Shown here: piece after piece, positions 7,430-16,142 of the stretch | Position numbering within the stretch: the first letter of the stretch is position 1 | Layout: the number at the start of each line of letters is the position of its first letter | Assembly: GCF_030063135.1 (NCBI RefSeq) | Contig: NZ_JASISO010000011.1 | Span: forward strand, 1-64,000 | Reading direction: 5' to 3' | Origin: Streptomyces sp. G-G2 | Lineage (GTDB): Bacteria; Actinomycetota; Actinomycetes; Streptomycetales; Streptomycetaceae | Length of the DNA: 64,000 nt | Notes under the pieces: model-generated | Told to the model about the DNA's origin: nothing | Database searches by the model: none | What the model saw: the letters and a program-made list of their open reading frames with translations, nothing else | Position numbers and translations under genes: made by a program

Positions 7430-8662
7430 TCACCGCCCGAGGATCACCGTCCCCGAGGAGCAGAACCAGCCGCCCGTGCCCGAGGCGAGGGCGACCTCCG
7501 GGAGCCGTCCGCCCGCCTTGCGGACCTGGCCCTCTCCCGCCTCGCCGCGCAGCTGGCGGACGGCCTCGACGAGCAGGAACAGCCCCCGCATGCCGGGGTG
7601 GCAGGCCGAGAGGCCGCCGCCGTCGGTGTTGACCGGGAGTTCGCCGTCCCGCAGCAGGCGGCCCTTCTCCACGAACGCCCCGCCCTCTCCCTTCGCGCAG
7701 AAGCCGAGGTCCTCCAGGGTGACCAGGGTCATGTAGGTGAAGGCGTCGTACAGCTCGGCGACGTCCACGTCCCCGGGGGTCAACCCGGCCCGCTGGAAGG
7801 CCAGTCGGCCCGAGACGGCGGCGGGGGAGACGGTGAAGTCGTCCCACTCGGACATCGTGGTGTGCGAGACGGCCGTGCCGGTGCCCAGGACCCACACCGG
7901 CGCCTTCGCGGTGTCGGGTACGAGGTCCTCCGCCACCAGCAGTACCGCGCAGCCGCCGTCCGAGCGGATGCAGCAGTGCAGCTTGGTGAAGGGGTCCGCG
8001 ATCATGTCGCCGGACAGCACCTCGTCGACGGTGATCGGGTCGCGGAACATCGCGTCGGGGTTGGTCGCGGCGTTGGCGCGCGCCTGGACGGCCACCGAGG
8101 CCAGCTGCTCCAGGGTGGTCCCGTACTCGTGCATGTGGCGCCGGGCCGCCATCGCGTACTTGGCGACCAGCGTGTGCCCGTACGGCACCTCGAACTGGAG
8201 GGGTCCGCGGGCGCCGAAGGAGAGGTTCGAGGTGCGCCGCCGGGCCTTGATGTCGGCGCGGGCGGTCGATCCGTAGACGAGGAGCACGGCGTTCGCGTGG
8301 CCCGCGGCGATGGCGTCGGCCGCGTGGGCCGCCATCACCTCCCAGGTGGAGCCGCCGACCGAGGTGGAGTCCACCCAGGTGGGGCGCAGGCCCAGGTATT
8401 CGGCGACCTCGACCGGTGCCAGGGTGCCCAGCCCGGCCGAGGCGAAGCCGTCGATGACCGAGCGGTCGAGCCCGGAGTCGGCGAGGGCGCGGCGCGCGGC
8501 CTGGGCGTGCAGGGCGTAGGGGGTGGGGCCGTCGACCCGTCCGCAGTCCGAGAGGGCGACGCCGGCGACCGCGACCCGGCGGCGGGGAGCGGCCAGGGCA
8601 GCGGGGCCCCGTGCGGGTCCGGGCGTGGGGCGGGGCGTGGGACGGGGCGTGGGTCCAGGCAT
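7430..8662 (-). CDS. thiolase-fold lipid-transfer protein (SCP-X/Ltp type)
   Basis: About 410 aa, after a Pro/Thr/Arg-rich N-terminal tail. The thiolase fold is clear: RRRVAVAGVALSDCG start, MHEYGTT, ELYDAFTYM, KGEGGAFVEKG and the C-terminal NTDGGGLSACHPGMRG loop. The usual nucleophile position (VGGST, about 8345-8360) appears to hold Gly rather than Cys. That resembles Ltp2-type retro-aldolases rather than true thiolases, which in steroid degraders work with a DUF35 partner. Start codons at 8662 and 8677 are both possible; the operator at 8678-8692 abuts the latter, so the shorter form is chosen. Divergent from the acyl-CoA dehydrogenase gene, with an operator at each side of the promoter gap. 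Confidence 0.83.
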   Translation of the reverse strand: MPGPTPRPTPRPTPGPARGPAALAAPRRRVAVAGVALSDCGRVDGPTPYALHAQAARRALADSGLDRSVIDGFASAGLGTLAPVEVAEYLGLRPTWVDSTSVGGSTWEVMAAHAADAIAAGHANAVLLVYGSTARADIKARRRTSNLSFGARGPLQFEVPYGHTLVAKYAMAARRHMHEYGTTLEQLASVAVQARANAATNPDAMFRDPITVDEVLSGDMIADPFTKLHCCIRSDGGCAVLLVAEDLVPDTAKAPVWVLGTGTAVSHTTMSEWDDFTVSPAAVSGRLAFQRAGLTPGDVDVAELYDAFTYMTLVTLEDLGFCAKGEGGAFVEKGRLLRDGELPVNTDGGGLSACHPGMRGLFLLVEAVRQLRGEAGEGQVRKAGGRLPEVALASGTGGWFCSSGTVILGR

Positions 8663-8677
8663 GGAGCGACGGTACAT

Positions 8678-8692
8678 CTGACGGGACGTCAG
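8678..8692. promoter_or_regulatory. TetR-type operator, copy 2
   Basis: Perfect dyad CTGACGGGACGTCAG directly upstream of the minus-strand thiolase-fold gene. Its position at the start codon suggests a leaderless or very short-leader transcript. Confidence 0.8.
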
Positions 8693-8751
8693 TTTCTAGT
8701 GGGTGATGCGGTTGCCGCCCCTCTGTGCATCTGCCTCCCCCCGGCCTAATA

Positions 8752-8764
8752 TGACGGCCCGTCA
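8752..8764. promoter_or_regulatory. TetR-type operator, copy 3
   Basis: TGACGGCCCGTCA, a perfect 13-bp core, with the outermost pair (A8751/G8765) not matched. It lies 21 bp before the acyl-CoA dehydrogenase start and just upstream of its GGGAGGAG ribosome site. Confidence 0.78.
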
Positions 8765-8785
8765 GATCTGGGGAGGAGCCCGACG

Positions 8786-10000
8786 ATGGACGCCGCCTTC
8801 ACCGCGGAGCAGGAAGAGATACGCCGCACCCTGCGCGAAATCCTGGGCAAACGCTGCGGTCCGGACGAGGTCAAGGCCGCCGTACGGACCGACGCCGGAT
8901 ACGACCCGGAGCTGTGGCAGCAGCTCGCCCGGCAGCTCGGGCTGCCCGGACTCGCCGTCGCCGAGGAGTACGGGGGCGTCGGCTGCGTCCCCGCCGACCT
9001 GGCCCTCGCCTGCGAGGAGACCGGGCGGGCCCTGCTGCCCTCGCCCCTGCTGGCCACCGCCGTGCTCGCCGCGCCGTTGGTCACCGCCCTCGGCAGCCCG
9101 GCCCAGCGCTCCGCCCTGCTGCCCCCGCTCGCCGCGGGCACCCTCACCGCCGCCCTCGCCGTCCCGGGCGCCGCGCTGTCCACCGCCCTCGGGCTGACCG
9201 CCGACAACGTCGCGGGCGAGTGGGCGGGCGGCGGCCGGGCCGGGGGTGTGCAGGCCCGGCGCCCCGAGGGGGAGGAGGGCTGGCGGCTGTACGGGGAGGC
9301 CGCCCAGGTCCTCGACGGCCACAGCGCGGGCCTGCTGCTGGTCGCCGCCCACGCGGGGGGCTTCGCGCGCAGCCGCGCGCTGCTGTTCCTCGTGCGGGGG
9401 GACGCGCCCGGGCTCGTACGGTCGAGGCAGGCCGCCCTGGACGAGACCCGGCCGCAGGCCCGCGTCCAACTGCGCGACACCCCGGCTGAGTTGCTCGGGG
9501 GGCGGGAGGACGCCGACGTCGCCGGGGCGCTCGCCGCCACCGGGCGCGGCGCCGCCGCCGTACTGGCCGCCGAGGCGGTCGGCGCGGCCGAGCAGGCCCT
9601 CGTACGCACCGTGGACTACGTACGCCAGCGCGAGCAGTTCGGCCGCGCCATCGGGTCGTTCCAGGCGGTCAAGCACCGCCTGGCCGACCTGTACGTCCGG
9701 GTCCAGGCGGCCAGGTCGGCCGCCTACTACGCCGCCTGGGACCCGGAGCAGGGGGGCCTCGCGCTCGCCCAGGCCCTGGAGGCGCTGCGCGTGACCTCGG
9801 GTGAGGCGATCCAGTTGCACGGAGGGATCGGCTTCACCTGGGAACACGACGCACACCTGTACTTCAAGCGCGCCGCGGCCGACGAACTGCTCTTCGGGCC
9901 GGTCCACCGGCTGCGCGCGCACGCCGCCGACCGGGCCGGACTGTTCGCCGGGCCGGACCGGTCCCCCCGTGACGAGCGTGTGGAAAGGGTGGCCGTCTGA
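8786..10000 (+). CDS. acyl-CoA dehydrogenase family protein
   Basis: A 404-aa FAD enzyme expected to introduce an alpha,beta double bond into an acyl-CoA thioester. The N-terminal helical domain, mid beta domain and C-terminal helical domain are all present. The C-terminal marks are QREQFGRAIGSFQAVKHRLAD and the QLHGGIGFTWEHDAHLYFKR helix pair (about 341-361). It is encoded singly, whereas steroid-type ACADs are usually two-gene heterotetramers. ATG follows a strong GGGAGGAG site, and operator copy 3 lies upstream. The stop overlaps the start of the next gene (TGATG), so both are made together. Confidence 0.9.
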   Translation: MDAAFTAEQEEIRRTLREILGKRCGPDEVKAAVRTDAGYDPELWQQLARQLGLPGLAVAEEYGGVGCVPADLALACEETGRALLPSPLLATAVLAAPLVTALGSPAQRSALLPPLAAGTLTAALAVPGAALSTALGLTADNVAGEWAGGGRAGGVQARRPEGEEGWRLYGEAAQVLDGHSAGLLLVAAHAGGFARSRALLFLVRGDAPGLVRSRQAALDETRPQARVQLRDTPAELLGGREDADVAGALAATGRGAAAVLAAEAVGAAEQALVRTVDYVRQREQFGRAIGSFQAVKHRLADLYVRVQAARSAAYYAAWDPEQGGLALAQALEALRVTSGEAIQLHGGIGFTWEHDAHLYFKRAAADELLFGPVHRLRAHAADRAGLFAGPDRSPRDERVERVAV

Positions 10001-10473
10001 TGGCTCTCGGCGTGAAGCTGATGCAGAAGGTCTCCTCGACCGTGCTGTTCGCCAAGATCGCACCGCACTTCATCCCCGCCATGGACAAGGCGGTGCACCG
10101 GCTCACCCGCGGCAAGGTCATTCTCAGCGCCCAGATGCTGCCCGGTGTGATCCTCACCGCGAAGGGCGCCAAGAGCGGCGAACCGCGCACCACACCGCTC
10201 GCGTGCATGCCGGAGCGGGACGGCGCGAGCTGGATTCTGATCGGGTCGAACTTCGGCCGCCCCGGCCATCCGGCCTGGACGGGGAACCTGATCAAACACC
10301 CGGACGCCGACGTCAGCTGGAAGGGCCAGGACATCGCGGTACGGGCCCGGCTGCTCCAGGGTGAGGAGCGCGCGGCGGCGTGGCAGGCGGCACTGAAGTT
10401 CTGGCCGCCGTACGCGGCGTACCAGGCGCGCATCGAGCGCGAGATCCGGCTGTTCCGGCTGGAGCGTCGCTGA
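10000..10473 (+). CDS. F420-dependent nitroreductase-family (DDN-like) oxidoreductase
   Basis: A 157-aa split-barrel protein of the deazaflavin-dependent nitroreductase (DUF385) family. Seen are the GVILTAKGAKSGEPRTTPLACMP strand pair, the IGSNFGRPGHPAWTGNLIKHP motif typical of F420 binders, and the C-terminal FWPPYAAYQARIEREI. F420H2-dependent reduction of an enoyl or quinone-like substrate is the family-level expectation. It overlaps the acyl-CoA dehydrogenase stop by one base and shares its operator. With two LLM-type F420 genes further on, it points to an F420-using pathway. Confidence 0.85.
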   Translation: MALGVKLMQKVSSTVLFAKIAPHFIPAMDKAVHRLTRGKVILSAQMLPGVILTAKGAKSGEPRTTPLACMPERDGASWILIGSNFGRPGHPAWTGNLIKHPDADVSWKGQDIAVRARLLQGEERAAAWQAALKFWPPYAAYQARIEREIRLFRLERR

Positions 10474-10573
10474 TCGGGCCGGAAGGGGTGCGGTACGTGC
10501 GGGAGCAGTAGGAGAGGAAGGGGAGGGGGGAGGGGGCGGGAGCGGGAGCGGGAATCGGCGGGAGGCCGCCGGG

Positions 10574-10599
10574 GCGGCGGACCCCTGGGGGTCCGCCGC
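10574..10599. terminator. bidirectional terminator between convergent genes
   Basis: Perfect 11-bp arms at 10574-10584 and 10589-10599 with a 4-nt loop. It lies between the F420 reductase gene and the convergent TetR gene and touches the TetR stop codon. Confidence 0.7.
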
Positions 10600-11246
10600 T
10601 ACTTGGTGGGCTTCTTGCCGGTGATGCCGAGGTGCACGAGCAGCGCCAGGTTCGGCTTCAGTTCGGCCTGCTTCACGCCCCAGGTCTGGAAGCCCTTCTG
10701 GTGCGAGGCCACCGCGGCGAGCATCGCGACCAGGGAACCGGCCATCGCGGCAGGGCTGACGTCCTTGTCGACCTTGCCCTTCGCCTGGAGCTCCTTCACC
10801 GATTCGGTGAGGGAGTTGGTGACCGAGTTGAGGATCTTCATGCGGATCTTGTAGAAGCGCTTGTCGCCCTCGGCCGCGCCGAGGTCGACGACCCGCAGGA
10901 TCGCGTCGTTGCGCCGCCAGAAGTCCAGGAAGCCCTCGACGAGTTCCTCGGCGGCGGCCCAGCCGGCTTTGCCGACCCAGGCCCGGCCCTCGACGAGCGC
11001 GGTCAACTGCGCGCCGTCATTGGCCATTTCCTCGGCGATCTCCAGGACGGCGCCTTCGACGTCCGGGAAGTACTGGTAGAAGGTCGCGGGGGAGGTGCCG
11101 GCCTTGCGGGCGACGTCGATCACCTTGACGTCGCGGTACGGCGAGGAGCTGAGCATCTCGCTGAGGCAGTCGAGCAGCTTCTGCCGCGTCGCCTGGCCGC
11201 GCCGACCGGCCACGCGGCCGTCGACGGTGCGTACTTGTCCTGTCAT
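10599..11246 (-). CDS. TetR family regulator, candidate controller of the CTGACG-N3-CGTCAG regulon
   Basis: A 215-aa TetR protein with the helix-turn-helix at about 40-60 (KVIDVARKAGTSPATFYQYF). The C-terminal domain contains WRRNDAILRVVDLGAAEGDKRFYKIRMKI-type helices, as seen in actinobacterial regulators of lipid metabolism. It ends in a basic KKPTK tail. It is convergent with the acyl-CoA dehydrogenase/F420 operon and divergent from the kbpA-like gene. No CTGACG dyad lies in its own promoter region, so it is not obviously autoregulated by that site. It is the only TetR gene in the window not explained by its own different operator, hence the assignment. That link is inference. Confidence 0.85.
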   Translation of the reverse strand: MTGQVRTVDGRVAGRRGQATRQKLLDCLSEMLSSSPYRDVKVIDVARKAGTSPATFYQYFPDVEGAVLEIAEEMANDGAQLTALVEGRAWVGKAGWAAAEELVEGFLDFWRRNDAILRVVDLGAAEGDKRFYKIRMKILNSVTNSLTESVKELQAKGKVDKDVSPAAMAGSLVAMLAAVASHQKGFQTWGVKQAELKPNLALLVHLGITGKKPTK

Positions 11247-11480
11247 GCCGTCAGCTTACCGAGGGGTGATCGGCGCGCGATTCGGCCGCCTGCAAATGGG
11301 GTTACGGGGTACCTGGCCTGCGGGTACGCCGCCCGGGGGGCGGAATCCGGCCGCACCCGCGCGCTGACGGGCCGCGAGGGGGCCGCGGGCGGGCCGGGGG
11401 CGGGCCGCGAGTCGGCCGCGGGCGGGCGGCGGGCGGGTCCAGTCGGCGCGGAGGGGTTGCGGCGTGTCCCCCGAATAGTC

Positions 11481-11501
11481 TTATCAACAGGCTGTGGACA
11501 A
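11481..11501. promoter_or_regulatory. inverted pair of DnaA-box-like nonamers
   Basis: TTATCAACA (11481-11489) and TGTGGACAA (11493-11501) face each other across 3 bp. The second is the complement of TTGTCCACA, the consensus Streptomyces DnaA box; the first has one mismatch to TTATCCACA. They lie 111 bp before the kbpA-like gene in an otherwise gene-free 365-bp gap (11247-11611). Too few boxes for an origin; a DnaA-responsive promoter is possible. Confidence 0.45.
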
Positions 11502-11611
11502 GTAATCGGGCGGATCATGGCCAGGAGGGCACACTCACGCATGCCGTACGAGACCGTATGTGATCGTACGAGACCGCATGAGACCGGATGAAAGCGGAAG
11601 GAAGAGGGCCC

Positions 11612-12388
11612 ATGGCCGCATTCTCAGAGGGCACCCCCTGCTGGGTGGACGCCTCCCTTCCGGACGTGGAGGCGGGCAAGCGCTTCTACGGGCAACTCTT
11701 CGGGTGGACCTTCGCGGGCGGCGCGGGCCCCGAGTACGGCCACTACACGCAGGCCTACAGCCAGGGCCGCAACGTCGCCGCCCTCGCCCCCAAGCCCGAC
11801 GGCCGCATGCCCACCGTCTGGAGCGTCTACCTCTACACCGTCGACGCCTACGCGGCCGCCGCCCGGATCCGCGCCACGGGCGGCCAGCTGGTGATGGATC
11901 CGATGCCCGTGGGCCCGTACGGCACGGCGGCGCTCGCCGCCGACCCCGGCGGTGCGGTCTTCGGGCTCTGGCAGCCCGGCACCCACCACGGCTTCGAGGC
12001 CCAGCAGGAGCCGAACTCGTACTGCTGGAGCGAGGTGTACACCCGGGCCCGGGACGCCGTGGACGTCTTCTACGCCGACGTCTTCGGCTACGTCGCCCAG
12101 GACCAGGAGGACGCGGGCACCGACTACCGCACCTGGTCCCCGCCCGGCAGCGCGCCCGGCCCGGCCACCGCCGTCCTCGGCCGCAGCCTGATCACCGGTG
12201 CCTTCCCGGAGGTCATGCCCGCGCACTTCCTGGTCTATTTCGCCGTCGAGGACTGCGATACGGCCGCCCTTTCCGTACGCCGCCTCGGCGGTCGGATCAC
12301 GGCGGATCCCTTCGATACGCCGTACGGACGCATCGCGGTCGTCACCGACGACCAGGGCGCCGTCTTCGGTCTCCTCGCACGGGCCTGA
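11612..12388 (+). CDS. kbpA: VOC/glyoxalase-fold protein, KbpA-like AfsK-binding protein
   Basis: A 258-aa protein made of two vicinal-oxygen-chelate modules. Each starts with a P-CWVDASLPDVEAGKRFYGQLFGW-like or SYCWSEVYTRARDAVDVFYADVFGY-like stretch and ends with D-PGGAVFGLW or DDQGAVFGLL. In S. coelicolor, KbpA, encoded directly upstream of afsK, binds unphosphorylated AfsK and inhibits its autophosphorylation. This gene has the same position (213 bp before afsK) and about the right size, so the symbol is given by synteny and size recall. The ATG at 11612 follows GGAAGGAAGAGG; an in-frame ATG at 11588 is less likely. Confidence 0.75.
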   Translation: MAAFSEGTPCWVDASLPDVEAGKRFYGQLFGWTFAGGAGPEYGHYTQAYSQGRNVAALAPKPDGRMPTVWSVYLYTVDAYAAAARIRATGGQLVMDPMPVGPYGTAALAADPGGAVFGLWQPGTHHGFEAQQEPNSYCWSEVYTRARDAVDVFYADVFGYVAQDQEDAGTDYRTWSPPGSAPGPATAVLGRSLITGAFPEVMPAHFLVYFAVEDCDTAALSVRRLGGRITADPFDTPYGRIAVVTDDQGAVFGLLARA

Positions 12389-12601
12389 CGCGACTCCGCG
12401 GCGGCCGGCCGCCCCCCGGATGTGACCCGGTCGTGGCCCGAGTCGCGGCGGAGCCAGGGCCCGGACCCGGCGCGGGCCTGACAGAATCGGCTGAGCGCGA
12501 CTCCGGGGCGGCGCCCGGGAGTGAGACGCTGCACGGGGCCGGTGGGCGCCCCGGCTGAAACGGGCCGTCGACGGTCCGTACGGGGAGGTGTGGGGCGAGT
12601 G

Positions 12602-15103
12602 GTGGAACAGCTGACGCAGCACGACCCGAGACGGATCGGCCCCTTCGAGGTGCTGGGACGGCTCGGCGCAGGCGGCATGGGGCTGGTCTATCTCGCACGG
12701 TCGGCGTCCGGACGCAGGGTCGCGATCAAGACGGTGCGCACCGAACTCGCCGAGGACCAGCTCTTCCGGGTGCGTTTCACCCGCGAGGTCGAGGCCGCAC
12801 GGGCCGTGTCCGGTTTCTACACCGCCGCCGTGGTCGACGCCGATCCGCGCGCCGCCGTGCCGTGGCTGGCCACCGCCTACGTTCCGGCGCCCTCCCTGGA
12901 GGAGATCGTCCACGAGTGCGGGCCGATGCCCGCCCAGGCCGTGCGGTGGCTCGCCGCCGGGATCGCCGAGGCGCTCCAGTCCATCCACGGGGCGGGCCTG
13001 GTCCACCGCGACCTGAAGCCCTCGAACGTGCTGGTGGTCGAGGACGGGCCGCGCGTGATCGACTTCGGCATCGCGAGCGGGGTTTCCAACACCCGGCTGA
13101 CCATGACGAACGTCGCCGTCGGCACCCCCGCCTACATGTCCCCGGAGCAGGCCAAGGACTCGCGCAGTGTCAAGGGCGCCAGCGACGTCTTCTCGCTCGG
13201 CTCCACCCTGGTCTTCGCCGCCACCGGGCACCCGCCCTACCACGGGGCCAACCCGGTGGAGACGGTGTTCATGCTGCTGCGCGAGGGCCCCAACCTGGAC
13301 GGGCTGCCGGACGAGCTGCGGCCGCTGATCGACTCGTGCATGCAGATGGACGCCACGCAGCGGCCGACCCCGGCCGACCTCCAGGCGCAGCTGGCCCCGC
13401 ACCTGTTCGCGGTGGGCGAGGTCGGCGACGACAGCGGTACGGCTTCGGCCTGGCTGCCCACGCGGGCGGTCGCGATGATCGAGAACCGCCGGGCGGTGGG
13501 GCACCGTACGCCGGGCTCCGGCGCGGGAGCGGCTCGCGAGCGCGGCGGGGCCGCGGGTGGCGCGGCGCGTGTCCCCGGACCGGGAGCCGGGCCGGGAGCC
13601 GCTCCCGGCGTCGGACCGGGTGCCGGTCCGGGTGCCGGGCCCGCCACGCACCGGCGCGGCAGGCCGCAGACCCCGCCGCGCGGCTCCGACCCCTGGGCCG
13701 ACCCCCGTACCGGGCAGGCCCCGCCGCCGCGCCCGCAGCACCCGCCGATGGCCCCGCTGCCGGGCGAGCCGGTGCGCCTGGGCGGGTCCCCGGTGCCGAT
13801 CGGCCCCGGCCCCCGGGTCTCCGTGGGCGCTCTGGCCGGGCAGTCGGGCGCCGACTCGGCGACGGGCTGGATCCGGCCGCCCGGCGGCTCCGCGCCCACC
13901 GGGCTCGCCGCCGCCCCGGGCGGCCTGCCCGCCACCGCGGGGGTCCCGCGCCCCGGCGCGGCCCCCGACAGCGGCCGGTGGCGCCCGTGGCGCTTCCGCA
14001 TGTCCAACGAGGTCTGGGGCACCCCGACGGTCGCGGGCGACCTGCTGTACGTCACCTCCTTCGAGGTCCACGCCCTGGACGTGGCGAGCGGCCGCCGCCA
14101 GTTCAAGACCCGGGACGTCGCCTGGTCCATGGCCGTCTCCGACGGCCGCATCCACGCCTCCGACGGCCCCTCCCTCTACGCGCTGGACGCCACCGAGGGC
14201 GCCGAGCGCTGGCGCCTGTCCACCGACTCGTGGGTGTACGCGCTGCGCGCCGACCGGGGCACCGTCGTCACCGCCACGCGCGGCGGCGGCGTACAGGCCT
14301 GGGAGGCCGCCAACGGCCAGAAGCTGTGGGAGCTGACCGGCGCCCAGACCGACTTCGAGACCGCGGAGGCGGCTCCCGCGCTGCACGACGGCACGGTGTA
14401 CGTCTGGCAGGACGCGCGGCTGCGCGCGCTGGACGCCCGTACCGGCAGGGAGGCCTGGTCCTACCCGGTGGGCGACGCGGCGTCCTGCGGGAACGTCCCC
14501 GTCCGGGTCACCCCGGCCGCCGACGGCAACGTGTACGTCACCGCGGGCTCCCGGGTGCTGTCGGTGGACCGCGCCTCGGGCCGGGTCCGCTGGCACTTCG
14601 AGGCCCCGGCGGTCTTCACGGCGCCGCCCGCCTTCGCGCCGGGTCCGGCGGTGACCGGCGGCGGCGTGTACCTGGTCGACTACCTCGGCACGGTGTACGC
14701 CCTCGACGCGACCACCGGCGCGGACCGCTGGCGGATCGCCACCGAGCCCCGCCAGTCCCCGGACCCGGTGATCGTCGCCCACGGCAACGTCCACCTGGGC
14801 GCGGGCAGCGCGCTGTACACCCTGGACGCGGTCACCGGCACCCCGAAGTGGCGCTTCGCGGCGGGCGGCGAGATCACCGGCTCCCCGGCGGTCGCGGACG
14901 GCCGGGTCCACTTCGGTTCGGCCGACCACTGCCTCTACACCCTGGACGCGGCGGGCGGCCAGCTCCGCTGGAAGCTGGCCACGGGCGGCGAGATCACCGG
15001 CTCGCCGGTGGCGGAGGCGGGCGTGGTGTACGCGTGCAGCAAGGACCGCTGCGTGTACGCCCTGGACGCGGCGAAGGGGACCGGCACGCGCACGGGCGCC
15101 TGA
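12602..15103 (+). CDS. afsK: Ser/Thr kinase AfsK with PQQ-type beta-propeller
   Basis: An 833-aa soluble Hanks-type kinase. The N-terminus [19 protein letters not shown] leads into the glycine loop GAGGMG (22-27), catalytic HRDLKPSN (about 136-143) and DFG (about 154). A Pro/Gly-rich linker of roughly 200 residues follows, then a C-terminal half (about 465-833) of repeated YALDA-TG/ALD blades typical of PQQ-like propellers. There is no membrane helix. This architecture and the opening sequence match AfsK, which autophosphorylates in response to S-adenosylmethionine and phosphorylates AfsR to switch on afsS and secondary metabolism. The start is GTG 12602 (GTG 12599 also possible). The kbpA-like gene is upstream; afsR and afsS lie 13 kb downstream. 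Confidence 0.87.
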   Translation: MEQLTQHDPRRIGPFEVLGRLGAGGMGLVYLARSASGRRVAIKTVRTELAEDQLFRVRFTREVEAARAVSGFYTAAVVDADPRAAVPWLATAYVPAPSLEEIVHECGPMPAQAVRWLAAGIAEALQSIHGAGLVHRDLKPSNVLVVEDGPRVIDFGIASGVSNTRLTMTNVAVGTPAYMSPEQAKDSRSVKGASDVFSLGSTLVFAATGHPPYHGANPVETVFMLLREGPNLDGLPDELRPLIDSCMQMDATQRPTPADLQAQLAPHLFAVGEVGDDSGTASAWLPTRAVAMIENRRAVGHRTPGSGAGAARERGGAAGGAARVPGPGAGPGAAPGVGPGAGPGAGPATHRRGRPQTPPRGSDPWADPRTGQAPPPRPQHPPMAPLPGEPVRLGGSPVPIGPGPRVSVGALAGQSGADSATGWIRPPGGSAPTGLAAAPGGLPATAGVPRPGAAPDSGRWRPWRFRMSNEVWGTPTVAGDLLYVTSFEVHALDVASGRRQFKTRDVAWSMAVSDGRIHASDGPSLYALDATEGAERWRLSTDSWVYALRADRGTVVTATRGGGVQAWEAANGQKLWELTGAQTDFETAEAAPALHDGTVYVWQDARLRALDARTGREAWSYPVGDAASCGNVPVRVTPAADGNVYVTAGSRVLSVDRASGRVRWHFEAPAVFTAPPAFAPGPAVTGGGVYLVDYLGTVYALDATTGADRWRIATEPRQSPDPVIVAHGNVHLGAGSALYTLDAVTGTPKWRFAAGGEITGSPAVADGRVHFGSADHCLYTLDAAGGQLRWKLATGGEITGSPVAEAGVVYACSKDRCVYALDAAKGTGTRTGA

Positions 15104-15171
15104 CCTGCACGGGTGAGGCGCCGCGGCCCCGCCGGGTCGCGCGGCGCACCGGGAGTGACAGGATGGACCCC

Positions 15172-15666
15172 ATGAGCAACGTTTACTTCGACATCAACAT
15201 CGACGGCCAGGCCGCCGGCCGCATCGTCTTCAACCTCTTCGACGAGGTCGTCCCGAACACGGCCAAGAACTTCCGCGAGCTGGCCACCGGCCAGCACGGC
15301 TTCGGCTACGCGGGCTCGCCGTTCCACCGCGTCATCCCGCAGTTCATGCTGCAGGGCGGCGACTTCACGAACCAGAACGGCACCGGCGGCAAGAGCATCT
15401 ACGGCGAGAAGTTCGCCGACGAGAACTTCACGCTGAAGCACGACCGCCCGTTCCTGCTGTCGATGGCGAACGCCGGCCGCAACACCAACGGCTCGCAGTT
15501 CTTCATCACGACGGTCCTGACCCCGTGGCTCGACGGCAAGCACGTCGTCTTCGGCGAGGTCGTCGAGGGCAGCGAGCTGGTCCAGAAGATCGAGTCCCTG
15601 GGCTCCCAGTCGGGCGCCACCCGCTCCAAGATCGAGATCGCCGCCTCCGGCGTCGTCGAGAAGTAG
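15172..15666 (+). CDS. cyclophilin-type peptidyl-prolyl cis-trans isomerase
   Basis: A 164-aa single-domain cytoplasmic cyclophilin that catalyses proline isomerisation during folding. Active-site residues are visible: [15 protein letters not shown] (Arg53, Phe58, Met59, Gln61), [10 protein letters not shown] (about 104-113), Trp119 and His124 of [11 protein letters not shown]. Length matches the small bacterial class. The ATG at 15172 follows AGGA at eight bases; an ATG at 15163 would add three residues. It follows afsK by 68 bp and ends in a strong terminator, so it may be partly cotranscribed with afsK. Confidence 0.93.
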   Translation: MSNVYFDINIDGQAAGRIVFNLFDEVVPNTAKNFRELATGQHGFGYAGSPFHRVIPQFMLQGGDFTNQNGTGGKSIYGEKFADENFTLKHDRPFLLSMANAGRNTNGSQFFITTVLTPWLDGKHVVFGEVVEGSELVQKIESLGSQSGATRSKIEIAASGVVEK

Positions 15667-15698
15667 TCCCGAGTCCCCCGGGGTCTCACCCCAGGCAC

Positions 15699-15732
15699 GC
15701 CGGCCCCGCCCCCTTCAGGGGGCGGGGCCGGC
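15699..15732 (+). terminator. strong intrinsic terminator after the cyclophilin gene
   Basis: A perfect 15-bp GC-rich stem (15699-15713 with 15718-15732) and a TTCA loop. It is symmetrical, so it could also stop transcripts coming from the minus-strand DUF6193/RHS genes. Confidence 0.85.
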
Positions 15733-15761
15733 GCCGTTCCGGGCTGTTCCCGCTCAGAACG

Positions 15762-16133
15762 TCAGAGATCGTCCGGAGTGCCGTCGACGGCGGGCCCGCA
15801 GCCGTCGGGGAGGCTGGCCGCGATCAGCTCCATCGACTCCTGCAGGGTCTCCGTCACGCCGAGGAGCGTGTTGTCGGACTGGCGACGCACCCGGTAGCCG
15901 CCCGCGGCCTGCGGAAACATGGTTCCGACGTCGTGGGTCCAGGGGTATCGCGTGCACCGGCTCAGATACAGGATCCCGTGGCTGACCATGGGAAACAGCT
16001 CCCTCAGTCTTGGATGCGCGTACGCGGCCCGAGGCACGGCAGGGTCCACGAGGTCCTCGCCGTAGCCCAGGACGCTCTCCCACTCGGCGGCCACAATGGC
16101 AGCGGCGTCCTGGGGCGTCTCATCAGTAGTCAT
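15762..16133 (-). CDS. DUF6193-like protein, candidate immunity protein for the RHS toxin
   Basis: A 123-aa acidic soluble protein. The stretch AYAHPRLRELFPMVSHGILYLSRCT, then PWTHDVGTMFPQAAGGYRVRR, resembles DUF6193 proteins of Streptomyces. It starts nine bases after the stop of the RHS gene on the same strand. That is where polymorphic-toxin loci carry their immunity gene. Small size, acidity and position fit immunity; there is no direct evidence of toxin neutralisation. It is one of few intact genes in the 15.7-21 kb block. Confidence 0.65.
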   Translation of the reverse strand: MTTDETPQDAAAIVAAEWESVLGYGEDLVDPAVPRAAYAHPRLRELFPMVSHGILYLSRCTRYPWTHDVGTMFPQAAGGYRVRRQSDNTLLGVTETLQESMELIAASLPDGCGPAVDGTPDDL

Positions 16134-16142
16134 ACGGTGATG

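Noticed and set aside
11481-11501. Replication origin near the DnaA-box pair
   Set aside because: Only two boxes, and no dnaA/dnaN genes next to it; oriC of Streptomyces has many boxes.
11624-14929. A 1,101-codon minus-strand open frame across kbpA and afsK
   Set aside because: It is antisense to two well-supported genes, has no recognisable domains, and its Gly/Arg/Val/Ala-rich composition is what high-GC antisense frames produce.
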